A stretch of DNA of 64,000 nucleotides from assembly GCA_032622095.1 (NCBI GenBank), contig CP136068.1, positions 147,757,365-147,821,364 of the forward strand, in the 5' to 3' direction. The translations under genes and the position numbers were made by a program. Source of the DNA: Siphonodentalium dalli. Its lineage: Eukaryota > Mollusca > Scaphopoda > Gadilida > Siphonodentaliidae. The notes beneath the pieces are model-generated. The model was not told the origin of the DNA, made no database searches, and worked only from the letters and a program-made list of their open reading frames with translations. Positions 56,201 through 64,000 of this stretch are shown piece after piece (the stretch's first letter is position 1; the number at the start of each line of letters is the position of its first letter).

Positions 56201-56650
56201 GAATGGAACAAATTACCTGTGTATGTAATCAATGCAACCTCTATTTCCGATTTCAAAGCCAATTTAGGGATTATAGATCCAATAATAAAACCACCCTCTT
56301 ATTTTTATACAGGAAAAAGGAAAATTAATACAATACACAGTAAAATTCGGAATCAGTGTAGTGATCTCCGTTCGGATATGTTTGATAATCACATATCAGA
56401 TTCGCCTATATGCCCCTGTAACTTAGACATTGAAGACGCCAATCACTATTTTCATGTTTGCCCTTTATTTGTAGATCAGAGAATTGACTTTTACCGAAAT
56501 TTAAGTACTAATGGCTTTCAATCATTAGAAGCAAATCATTTCTTATATGGGGTAAAAGGTATATCAAATCAAAAGAACACTACTCTTTTCCGCATTACTC
56601 AATCTTTTATAGCTAAAACAGAGCGTTTTGAACAAACCCATGTATGGTAA
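53243..56650 (+). CDS. Intact APE-type LINE polyprotein: endonuclease and reverse transcriptase, 1135 aa
   Basis: Full open frame without stops. Residues 40-70 are hydrophobic and end in SGSVHVNPGP (NPGP at 66-69), resembling the 2A-like recoding peptides known in APE-type LINEs. The endonuclease follows: QQNIRSI near 89, TETH with E115, GDFNS with D220, SDH with H283. The RT has NYRPISLLP, FCDISKAF (D657), GVPQGSILGP and YADD at 743-746, then the thumb (KHLGLEF, LPILDYADVVWD). The tail has a Cys-His motif, CPCN-x8-H-x4-C at 1057-1073. Such enzymes nick target DNA and prime cDNA synthesis from it. Layout fits the CR1/Jockey-type group; clade not resolved. Intactness implies recent insertion. 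It lies sense-oriented within the ABCC intron, ending about 510 bp before the next exon. Confidence 0.95.
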   Translation: MGISAEQHRIVTGIFDSKKKAPSQKIKHVTCSFLILKSFRGSSIRLPLILVLITALLIISGSVHVNPGPVLDQTLITENHPDTLTIFQQNIRSIRNKIHKINHIISDYDILCFTETHLDPSYPSENILIEGFTPPVRADRDCHGGGICVYFDDNLLYKRIESLEFDTSVMWFEIRSKLTKFLLCLSYRSEDFCAPNYWTLFEESIFEALDISHKVILLGDFNSNYLDPSSKLKNITDYFSLRNVITSPTRITATSATLLDPIIISPDIQVRDADILDLEISDHLGVYATISFDQLSSPSFQRKIWNYNRGDFQKAEILINDINWDDLLQPENDIDRVVQIFYDKFFEIMRITIPQTTVTIRSKDKIWFNSDIRREIRRRDRLRSVAIKSGTENNWTKYKKSRNKVNNMKKYAKAKFENNIEDRVNDSSSPREFWHLINFLLNKKKITKIPPIYSTDGDIKVNGVSFVSNDLGKAECLNTKFLSNSTIDQKDHKLPDFSSRCNKELSELKFSVDDVISAIRSLKTNKAYGYDGVSPKMLHGTANAIAHPLFLIFKKSLQTGKFPSQWKKANVIPIFKNGDSADSANYRPISLLPCLGKILEKLVLTRISSFFDENKLLFQNQSGFVPKHSTTFQMIDLYHQLCQTLDKGLYTCSVFCDISKAFERVWHRGLIAKTTAYGITGSLSKWLEDYLTNRKQRVRINNTYSDFETITAGVPQGSILGPFLFLIYINDIPDNLTSTVRMYADDTCLTASHFNLNILQSELNEDLKRVSLWADNWLVSFNPKKTKAISFSFVPQDNSPDLIFQDETISFNESHKHLGLEFQSNLKWNKQIEYTANKAASRLSQLRKFKNDLDRKTLEKIYNAYILPILDYADVVWDSAPDYLLEKLDRIHKDAARIVTGLNRSVSLNKLWLEVGWRTLHRRRQHRHLQAIYRIINEDAPLYLTYLLPARSRERSDYNLRFPNKFYSYFANTEHFKQSFLPSVVLEWNKLPVYVINATSISDFKANLGIIDPIIKPPSYFYTGKRKINTIHSKIRNQCSDLRSDMFDNHISDSPICPCNLDIEDANHYFHVCPLFVDQRIDFYRNLSTNGFQSLEANHFLYGVKGISNQKNTTLFRITQSFIAKTERFEQTHVW

Positions 56651-57163
56651 ATTTCGCTATTCATCTTTCAACTCACTGAGTTCTAGCGTTTTCTTCATAA
56701 CCGAGATTGGAATACAGATGGAAACCCGACATCCGCAGCACACACACTCTGCACTCTTCTTTATAAACAGTTTGCTATATCTGCTATGTGTTTTTATGTA
56801 TGTTCCATGATTGTATTAGGAGAGGGGCAAGTTTGTAAGTTTTGTAACTTGTGCCCTGATCCCTATGTATATTTTGTTTCTAAATACATTAAAATATGTT
56901 TAAAGTAAATCTCATGACATCTCATTACTATTATTATTATAATATTTCCATCCCTTCCCGTCCGACCCCCCTCTTCACTTAATGAAGAGTGGGTGCGAAA
57001 CAAAAAGGGAGCAAACTTAACAAAAGCCATTGGGCTTGTTGTTTAATCCCTTTTCCAATCCATCATTCACTTATCCTATTCTATTTTTATTGTCAACACT
57101 TTGTCAAATGTATATATGTTATTATGATTGGAATAAAAATATGTTTACATTAAATTATTATAG
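56651..57163 (+). other. LINE 3' UTR and intron end
   Basis: A hairpin-forming segment GGGGCAAGTTTGTAAG / AACTTGTGCCC is at about 56823-56857, the kind of 3' structure LINE reverse transcriptases recognise. An ATT trinucleotide run (56925-56945) may mark the element's end. The remainder leads to the exon acceptor at 57163. The exact 3' boundary and target duplication were not determined. Confidence 0.5.
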
Positions 57164-57484
57164 AATCTAAGTATGAGCAATGAAGCGAGAAAGAGCATGA
57201 CGACAGGAACAATCGTGAACCTCATGGCGGTGGACAGCGAGAGGATATCAGGGGCGACAGACTATCTATGGGTCATATGGTCATCGCCGCTGCAGATCGT
57301 AATTGCAATTGTAATGTTGTATAACGTCCTCGGATATTCCACCTTTGCTGGCGTTGCAGTTATCGTCATTTTTGTGCTGCTCAATGGATTCATAACACTG
57401 TTACAACGGAGATATCAACTGCAGCTGATGAAGTTAAAGGATTCTAGAACTAAGTTGATGAACGAGGTCTTAGCTGGCATTAAG
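57164..57484 (+). CDS. ABCC1-like: ABCC exon: intracellular loop, TM8-TM9 of TMD1 (intact copy)
   Basis: An exon of 321 nt (107 codons), phase 0-0, acceptor attattatag and donor gtgaga. It encodes NLSMSNEARKSMTTGTIVNL, MAVDSERI, a membrane pair (WSSPLQIVIAIVMLY and AGVAVIVIFVLLNGF), then LMKLKDSRTKLMNEVLAGIK. 'SNEARK--T-GTIVNLM-VD--R' and 'KD-R-KLMNEVL-GIK' are hallmark ABCC TMD1 sequences. In relatives the next exon begins VLKLYAWE; no such exon is visible to the window end. A paralogous copy follows at 58509. Confidence 0.95.
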
Positions 57485-57629
57485 GTGAGATGAACACCAA
57501 TGTTCAGTGTTCAGTTGTGCATCATCCATTTGCTTGTAGCTTCTATTTAATTGTATACTTTAAGACTAACACCTAACTCCACTTCTAGTCTTGAATGTTT
57601 TGAATGCTTGTTCTCTACAATTTTCAAAC

Positions 57630-57740
57630 TGTTTAACCCATCCATGATGGGAGCTTCCTGAAATTTTGCAAAAACCCTGCGCCAATGCATTCTTTTGTAT
57701 ATGCTAGTCTCCCAAAGGGAGCCTCGAGTCCCACTAATGT
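57630..57740. mobile_element. Family C element, partial
   Basis: TTAACCCATCCATGATGGGA followed by GCGCCAATGCATTCTTTTGT and AGTCTCCCAAAGGGAGCC. It carries the TTAA/CCC end, but the hairpin's right arm is lost. Confidence 0.65.
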
Positions 57741-57930
57741 CATAAGAAATTCTAACTAAATTTGATATTTATTGATAAAAGAAGCCTCTCCAGACAGGTG
57801 TCCTCGATTCATCTGTATTATTTTATACTCAGTAATCTAAATAAAAATTGTTGTGATGAGACACCTTTAAACATTCATACTGTGTGTGATTTATTACTTG
57901 AGCAAAATGCCGAATAATTTATCTGCAACA

Positions 57931-58485
57931 GCCTTCTAATCAGTGTGGGCCTTCTAATCAGTGTAGGCCTTCTAATCAGTGTAGGGCCTTCTAATCAGTG
58001 TAGGCCTTCTAATCAGTGTAGGCCTTCTAATCAGTATATGCCTTATAATCAGTGTAGGCCTTCTAATCAGTATATTCCTTCTAATCAGTGTAGGCCTTCT
58101 AATCAGTGTAGGCCTTCTAATCAGTATATTCCTTCTAATCAGTGTAGGCCTTCTAATCAGTGTAGGCCTTCTAATCAGTGTAGGCCTTCTAATCAGTATA
58201 TGCCTTCTAATCAGTGTAGGCCTTCTAATCAGTGTAGGCCTTCTAATCAGTGTATGCCTTCTAACCAGTGTAGGCCTTCTAATCAGTGTGGGCCTTCTAA
58301 TCAGTGTATGCCTTCTAATCAGTGTGGGCCTTCTAATCAGTGTGGGCCTTCTAATCAGTGTAGGCCTGCTAATCAGTGTAGGCCTTCTAATCAGTGTGGG
58401 CATTCTAATCAGTGTAGGCCTTCTAATCAGTGTGGGCATTCTAATCAGTGTGGGCCTTCTGATCACTGTATGCCTTCTAATCAGT
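57931..58485 (+). repeat. 18-bp minisatellite, about 31 units, in the intron between the duplicated exons
   Basis: Unit GCCTTCTAATCAGTGTAG with a few variants (one 19-bp unit near 57985). The array ends 23 bp before the exon-like block at 58509. Each unit contains TTCTAATCAG, which has a branch-point-like CTAAT followed by CAG. Open frames across it on both strands are by-products of the 18-bp period. Confidence 0.95.
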
Positions 58486-58508
58486 CACCATCTTAACCCA
58501 TTTTCCAG

Positions 58509-58823
58509 GCGTTGATAATGGGAAACGACGGAAATAAAGACACGGGAGATATCGTTAATCTAATGGCTGTCGACTGTGAGCGAATTAACATGGTTTTTCC
58601 ATATCTTTACGCTATTTGGTCGTCTCCTTTTCAAATATTACACTGCTGGGTGTTTCTTTGACTGCAACTCGGTCCCTCCGTTTTAGCTGGCGTCCTGATA
58701 ATGATGATACTCGCTCCAATGAATGGAGTCATTGCGATAATGCAATGGAGGTTACAATCACAACAGATGAGGCTTAGGGACATGAGAATACAGTTGCGGA
58801 ATGGGGTTCTATATGGGGTCAAG
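58509..58823 (+). pseudogene. Tandem duplicate of the ABCC TMD1 exon, interrupted by one TGA
   Basis: A 315-nt block with the same phase 0-0 borders as 57164-57484. It follows acceptor acccattttccag and ends AAG|GTCATG. It encodes ALIMGNDGNKDTGDIVNLMA, VDCERI, WSSPFQI, then LQLGPSVLAGV and MRLRDMRIQLRNGVLYGVK. Every segment aligns with the intact exon; it is two codons shorter near the start. The frame stays open except for one TGA at 58659-58661, aligned with Tyr of the intact exon, where ABCC relatives often carry Trp. If spliced it could only replace the first copy. The donor is GT but weaker than consensus, and the NEVL Glu is Gly. Either a dead mutually exclusive exon or a rare or polymorphic isoform. 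Confidence 0.9.
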
Positions 58824-59675
58824 GTCATGGAATATTAGTTTCATTGCACGCTGGTGACTAATTAACTACCCAAATTATTATATTTATTTTTGAGTTAGGT
58901 TATTTACACCAAGACCCAGGATGGGAACAATAACAGTTCATACAAGTGCCTTGTTTCCACTGTGGTCCCGTGAGTCCGATAACTCAAATTTGATCAAGTA
59001 GATTTGCATTTTATCCATAATTCATTGCCACGGTAGGGTTCTTGGACATGGGGACATCATCATCATCTAATTTTGGGACTACTGTATACACCTGTCAGTA
59101 AGCCCATCCTTGAAGATAAGCCCAGTCTGGGTTATTTACCCTAAACAAAACATGGGGTGGTCCTCATAGATAAGCCCACCACCATTTCTGAGCATTTGGA
59201 AGGTGAATACAATCATGTATTTCTATCCTGTAGAATAGAAGATACTCAAGCATCTTTTATTATTTTTTCCAGTTGTTTTTCTTAAATAATAAAGATGTAT
59301 AATAGGAAAACTTGTGTTAATATTGTTGTGAATTATTCACATCTTATTCTGTTCTTAGTCGTTGGTTCAGTCAAAGAGGTATCAATTCAATAAAATCAAA
59401 GGTGTCACTTATTGTTCACACCTCTATCAGAGTAAATCCAATGGTATGTTGAGTAATGACTTGTAGGATCCTTTGATAATGCAGAAGAGTGGCCTGTTGT
59501 GTTTTTATAAGAATTAACTTGATTAATAATCATTAGTGTAACTAAATTAACTTGTGAACTCATCATACAACCCTATTGTGCCTACAAATTAATCTCAAAA
59601 TGTACAACCTTATTCAAAATGATTCCAAATGTATAGAACTGTCCATCACTGTTTTTGGTCTTATGATTTTATCTT
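58824..59675. other. Intron; nothing recognised
   Basis: No exon corresponding to the next ABCC block (VLKLYAWE in relatives) and no clear repeat. Confidence 0.5.
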
Positions 59676-62060
59676 CTTATAAAACCCGTCGTCTGTGTAA
59701 GTGTGTGTGTATAACTCGGTCATGCTTTTGGCGTGTTTATAACTTTTCAACCATGCGTGTAATGGTGGCCCAAATTTGTACAACGGTCTGTATTGTGTCA
59801 TACAACAATCGCATATGTTGTGCTTGTACTAACACTCATTTAGTAACGAATTACTGCACGTCATGCGACACTGCACAGACGACCGTTGCTTGCGACCAGG
59901 AATGCCTATTGGGAACATATAATTAACCAATTCGGTGTGGCTACATTTCTGCACTTGGACTCGAGTGATGACTGTTCACTACTCGCCTTCCTCCTTGGAA
60001 GCGACTGCTTGAATCCACCCGACGGCATAACACAGAACCTAGACCAAATCATCCTGGATTCTGCCTATTTTATCTTTGTTATGTGCCAACTGGTCGATCG
60101 TGTACATACCTAGACATCAACACCAAGGAAGAAAATCTGTATTATTCCACCTCACCATTTTGTACGATACCATTATTCTTATTGTATTATGTATATAATA
60201 TCTTCTCCAGCAATGGGGGTATGAAATAAATATATAAGTAAGTATAAAAAATGACTCACCAACTTTCCCGCCAATTGGTCAAAGCAAACGTGAGATCTAA
60301 CATGGTCCCCTAATGCAGTATTTGCACTCAAGTATAGACTCGATTTCTTATGACATTTGTCTAAATGACGTCATGTGACAGCACACGAAAACCCACCCTT
60401 GCTTTGCTATTGTAGATGAAAGGGTTGCTTTATGGTTTATGCCATTATGGCAAAGGTGATGTCAGATCTAGTAATCTCAGACTGGGTGGATAGAACCACA
60501 CTGACCCCCCGGACTAGCAGGAAAATACTAGTATGAAGGATCAGCTGGTAACCGAGAGTTACCCCTCGGCTATCTATAAGTCAACAAAGGATATAGGATA
60601 GTAAAACGGCCGATCATTCTGTCGTCATATATGTAATTTTTCCACGTGATATGTGTATAAAGTAGGTGTATGCATATACACATCTTACAATCTATACATA
60701 TTCAATTCTTGAATTGTCTGCAGTATATGATTATGTGATATTTATGTGGTGGTAAACCAGTGTATAACCACTTAACCACGATTCAAAATAATGAATTTAG
60801 ATGTGCCACATAGGGTAATACATCTTCCTGTGTCAAAGATGTATGCAAGTTACAGTGTACTTACCAACATCATTATATTATTACCTTATGAGTTTGGAAC
60901 ATAATATAAATGGTTAGATTCTATACTTAGTATACATGTAAGTGGGAATTATATTTCAAAATAATTGGTATGCGGGGTGGAGATGACTATATGTATATCA
61001 TATATCAATCATTATTAGTAGTTGTCAATTAATAATGCCGTTCGTAATACATGTAGATCAGTTTGTAATGAATGTGGTATCTAAAGTTATGGATGACACG
61101 AGAAAGAGAAGGATGTCTGCTATAGGCATATTAAAGAAGAGAGGCTAGTTTAATGATGACCAAAGTCCCAATTTATCGCAGACAAATTGCTCCTCGTTCT
61201 TGTGACATAAATTTTGAAATGTAAGCTGGATTCTGGAGCGGTTTATTGGAATTTTGAAAAGAGTTTTTGAACGTACCCCTAAAAGTTTATTTTATGCCAA
61301 AGTTAGAATTTAGATAATTTTGGAAATAGACTCCCAATGAGTTGAAAAGATGTCAAAATGGTTTGATAAGATCATCTTCAGTTGCAGATTGCTGACTCTG
61401 TAACACACTAAGCGCATGTCACGTGATGTTTCGGCCCTAAATTAATTTGTCAGTTCAGGTTGAGTGTGAATATATGTAACGATGTTGATATATTTTGTCG
61501 TGGAAGTGCATGTAGTGGGGTGTAGAGTCGAGACTCAAATGCTCTACCATTGTTCGGAATGGGTGCTAATAGGGTATTTTAATTTGCCAGTTGGTTGTGA
61601 ACATAAGTGAAGAATGCTGTCTTTGATATGAAAGTTGTGCATTGATTGTGGAATAGAAGGAGTACCGGTATACCCGGAAGATGGCGAATGGAAACAGTCT
61701 GACCTCCCGTTAGCCGGTACCGTTCAGTAGATTCGCCGGAACTTGGTTAGAAAAACAATATTCCTGGGCTGGCACTAATACAGTGTAAACAATACTGCCG
61801 ACGCTAATTATTGTTCTTTTAATCAATCTTCAGTTGAGTGCAAATCTGATAAAAGAATGTTTAAAAGATCAAAATGTGTGCGAAGCGTGCGCTGTTTAAG
61901 ATCATATAATGTGCGCAAAGCGCACAAATGGCTGCAAGCCCCTCCACCACTAAAAATGGCTCCCGAATGGAGCCTGTTTCAGTTAGTATATATAGTAATA
62001 AATTAAAATATCTTGATTGCTGCATTCATATTTGCATGCATACATGTGAGTTGGGGAGAG
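59676..62060 (+). repeat. Dispersed repeat E, copy split by a LINE tail
   Basis: Block order matches 25640-26720: CCCGTCGTCTGTGT, ATAACTCGGTCATGCTTTTG, then (after the insertion) AAAATGACTCACCAACTTTC, GTCAAAGCAAACGTGAGATC, TTAATTTGTCAGTTCAGGTT, GTAGAGTCGAGACTCAAATG, GGAGCCTGTTTCAGTTAGTA. Additional non-matching sequence lies at about 60400-61430, so more than one insertion may be present. Confidence 0.7.
59794..60243 (+). pseudogene. 5'-truncated LINE insertion (RT C-terminus and 3' UTR)
   Basis: Interrupts repeat E between CGGTCTGTA and AAAAAATGACTCAC. The plus frame at 59890-60113 reads WEHIINQFGVATFLHLDSSD, LLAFLLGSDCLNPPDGITQN and LDSAYFIFVMCQLVDRVHT with a stop, as expected for the end of a LINE ORF. 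It ends in an A/T-rich short-repeat tail (AAATAAATATATAAGTAAGT). A GTA at both edges may be part of a target duplication. Confidence 0.65.
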
Positions 62061-62910
62061 GGGGGGGGTATAAGATACAGTATTATTACACCATAGAGGC
62101 TTAGAATTATACCTCCATCCCAAAAGATGGGGGTACACTGGATTACATGCATCCGTCGGGTCGTCCGTCTGTCCGAAAAGACAAAACGCTTGGTCCATCA
62201 CTTGTGTGTTTAATGTAAATACTTGCACGAGAGCACTAAATAAGACTTTAAGATTAATTTTTAGAAGCACTTTTTTTTCTACCCGTGTGTTTAGCCACAT
62301 AAACAACTTAGATACAGAGTGCATCCATATGCAAATGTCTAGCCACAGAGAGACAGTCTCATGAGAACACAATGGACAACATTAGACATCCACCATTTTC
62401 ATTCCGCTACAAATAAAATGTTATTTTTCTTTCTGTGGTTATGTTGTCCAAATTATATGTGGCTATAATTTGTATTAATGAATATTTACCACCACTATCC
62501 CGAAGGGGTCACTGTCTTTGTGTTTCGTGCATTTGGGTAACAAGAAAGGCCTTGATATGGCGACTCAGTATGATGAGCACAATCAACAATATATTTTGGA
62601 AATGGTCGGCTGCCCATAATAGCCGCCATGGCAGCCATCGTGAAATTCATTCTTTGTATCACTAAATTATTTGATGCACTTTTCATCTAATCATCACAAA
62701 ATTAGACTTGAAGCTTCGGGGTGGTGTCTGGATGGGAAATAACTAATCAGGTAAAATATCTTTTTCAACACATGGCCGCCAGCAGCAATTTGGGTTATTA
62801 ATATCGGTGGTAAATATTCATTAATACAAATAGCCACATATAATTTGCACAACATAACCGCAGAAAGGTGTCAGCTACATAGCATAATACTCCTTGTAAG
62901 AAAAAAAATT
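62061..62910. other. Intron; dispersed-repeat fragments
   Basis: TCTTTGTATCACTAAATTAT and GGCCGCCAGCAGCAATTTGG near 62650-62790 are diverged relatives of the 22600-23345 unit. Two inverted blocks, TTCTTTCTGTGGTTATGTTG (62427) and its counterpart near 62845, suggest a further element. No exon. Confidence 0.5.
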
Positions 62911-63270
62911 AGCCACACAATGCCACCAGACACACAGTGTTCCCTAGCCACACAATGCCACCAGACACACAGTGTTCCCTAGCCACACAATGCCACCAGA
63001 CACACAGTGTTCCCTAGCCACACAATGCCACCAGACACACAGTGTTCCCTAGCCACACAATGCCACCAGACACACAGTGTTCCCTAGCCACACAATGCCA
63101 CCAGACACAGAGTGTTCCCTAGCCACACAATGCCACCAGACACACAGTGTTCCATAGCCACACAATGACACAAGACACACAGTGTTCCATAGCCACACAA
63201 TGCCACCAGACACACATTGTTCCCTAGCCACACAATGCCACCAGACACACAGTGTTCCATAGCCACACAA
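62911..63270 (+). repeat. 35-bp minisatellite, about 10 units
   Basis: Unit AGCCACACAATGCCACCAGA + CACACAGTGTTCCCT, highly regular. Minus-strand open frames across it are artefacts of the repeat. Confidence 0.95.
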
Positions 63271-64000
63271 TTACAAGGTACCCTTCATTTGTAAAGACAT
63301 CTGTCTGACAGTGTCCGTCCACTCATATATCTCAACCATGGGTTATCAGATCTCAATGAAATTTGGCATCAGGAGGGCTTTCAAAAGAGGGTTCATTGAC
63401 TTTGTTCATGATTTCCGTTCAAGAGTTATCCCTCTTTGTTTATCTGAAAATGTTTGATTTCTATCCGTCCGCTCATTACAACATTAGAAGTGTCAAGTAA
63501 TTTGTTCGTTCATCACATTTTTTGTCACAGTTTGGATTCCTTTTCTCTTGAAAACAGAATCTGAAACAAAAATGTAAAGAAACACTAACATAACTGAGTT
63601 GGACAATGGAAATTCGTACGGACAACAAACCACGAAAACTGAAATAGGTCTAGTCAGCAACTTATATCAAAGCAGTAAAGTGTTTATCACTTGATTAAGA
63701 AAGTACACTGTTCTAGCATTTAACTGTCATTGTTTTGATAAGTAAGCATGCGTGACTTGAGATAAATTATTATTCATACTCAGGTGAGTAACAGCTGATT
63801 ACCTGATAATATTTACATACTAAGTGTTGCCATCACTAAATCTAGCATTCTGATTGGTCGGCGCCCACGTGGCTAGTTGCAACTATTTCTCTGTGAATGC
63901 GCAACGGCTTATAAATGCAAGCTCATAACAACATCGATACGTCATTTGGGTTTGGAAAGACGAACGCGTAATGTTTTGGGCGCATTTGGATTCGCGCAGG
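63271..64000. other. Intron or beyond; nothing recognised
   Basis: No ABCC exon visible. A TTTGGATTCGCGCAG-like end at 63986-64000 resembles family D and may be cut by the window edge. Confidence 0.45.

Larger units (their letters stand above)
15216..57484 (+). other. ABCC1-like: ABCC-type transporter gene (MRP1/ABCC1-like), 5' half, nine exons
   Basis: Gene span covering nine exons that splice in frame. The reconstructed protein has five TMD0 membrane segments, a cytoplasmic linker, and the first part of the ABC exporter transmembrane domain. Diagnostic blocks are CFQNTVLIWVPC, QLERRKG, SFPSRITYHWVN-S-LIVNGY, MRIKACLISSIYKK and GTIVNLMAVDSERI. In this family such proteins sit in the plasma or vacuolar membrane and use ATP to export organic anions and conjugates; the TMD0 module points to the long MRP type. 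Intron phases are 0,0,0,0,2,2,2,0, all agreeing across the junctions. Introns run from 1.5 to 15.4 kb and are full of transposon relics. The initiator exon was not found upstream of 15216, and the nucleotide-binding domains are beyond the window. ABCC1 versus ABCC2/3/6 orthology cannot be decided by eye. Confidence 0.93.

Noticed and set aside
57931-58485. CRISPR-like array
   Set aside because: Contiguous 18-bp units without spacers in a eukaryotic intron; the 46-bp and 35-bp arrays likewise have no spacers.
57945-58515. 183-codon (+), 164-codon (-) and 75-codon ORFs
   Set aside because: Artefacts of the 18-bp minisatellite, open in several frames on both strands.
63049-63270. Minus ORFs rich in Cys/Trp/Gly
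   Set aside because: Translation of a 35-bp minisatellite; no independent evidence of coding.

Overview
This is animal (metazoan) nuclear DNA. Coding information is split into short exons with GT..AG junctions across a plus-strand gene with large introns. The rest is AT-rich and dominated by DNA-transposon relics, hairpin elements, minisatellites and APE-type non-LTR retrotransposons. The repeat style suggests a marine invertebrate, but I cannot name the species or phylum from sequence alone.

The one clear cellular gene is a full-size ABC transporter of subfamily C, MRP1/ABCC1-like, with the extra N-terminal TMD0 module. Nine consecutive exons were placed: 15216-15398, 22237-22365, 27060-27188, 30677-30802, 34506-34567, 36071-36208, 39543-39836, 41545-41731 and 57164-57484. 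They join in frame with matching phases and read from TMD0 through the linker into TMD1, about 523 residues. The first (Met) exon is not identified. Both nucleotide-binding domains must lie beyond base 64000. A tenth exon-like block at 58509-58823 is a tandem paralogue of the ninth exon with the same phase 0-0 borders. It is broken by one in-frame TGA at a position that aligns with an aromatic residue.

Layout. 1-15 kb: no gene recognised; a 4.1-kb pair of long inverted repeats, several large palindromes, TTAA-flanked foldback elements and a three-copy 241-bp repeat. 15-31 kb: the four TMD0 exons, with a 2.2-kb TTAA-flanked element carrying a broken minus-strand ORF, a higher-order satellite (23.9-25.1 kb) and a 1.37-kb inverted-repeat element with 8-bp target duplications. 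31-42 kb: linker and TMD1-start exons, foldback elements, a 690-bp tandem duplication that copies the end of an exon, and a GC-rich decayed coding island on the minus strand. 42-57 kb: one 15.4-kb intron holding a 6.2-kb inverted-repeat-bounded insertion that split an older repeat and carries a decayed intronless ORF of a widespread unnamed animal family, an old RT fragment, and a LINE with an intact 1135-aa ORF. 57-64 kb: the duplicated exon pair separated by an 18-bp minisatellite, then repeats to the end.

The most interesting points are the duplicated ABCC exon with its splice-signal-like minisatellite, the 6.2-kb insertion with its cargo ORF, the antisense GC-rich island and the intact LINE with a 2A-like NPGP motif. 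All homology statements come from reading motifs; no database search was run.
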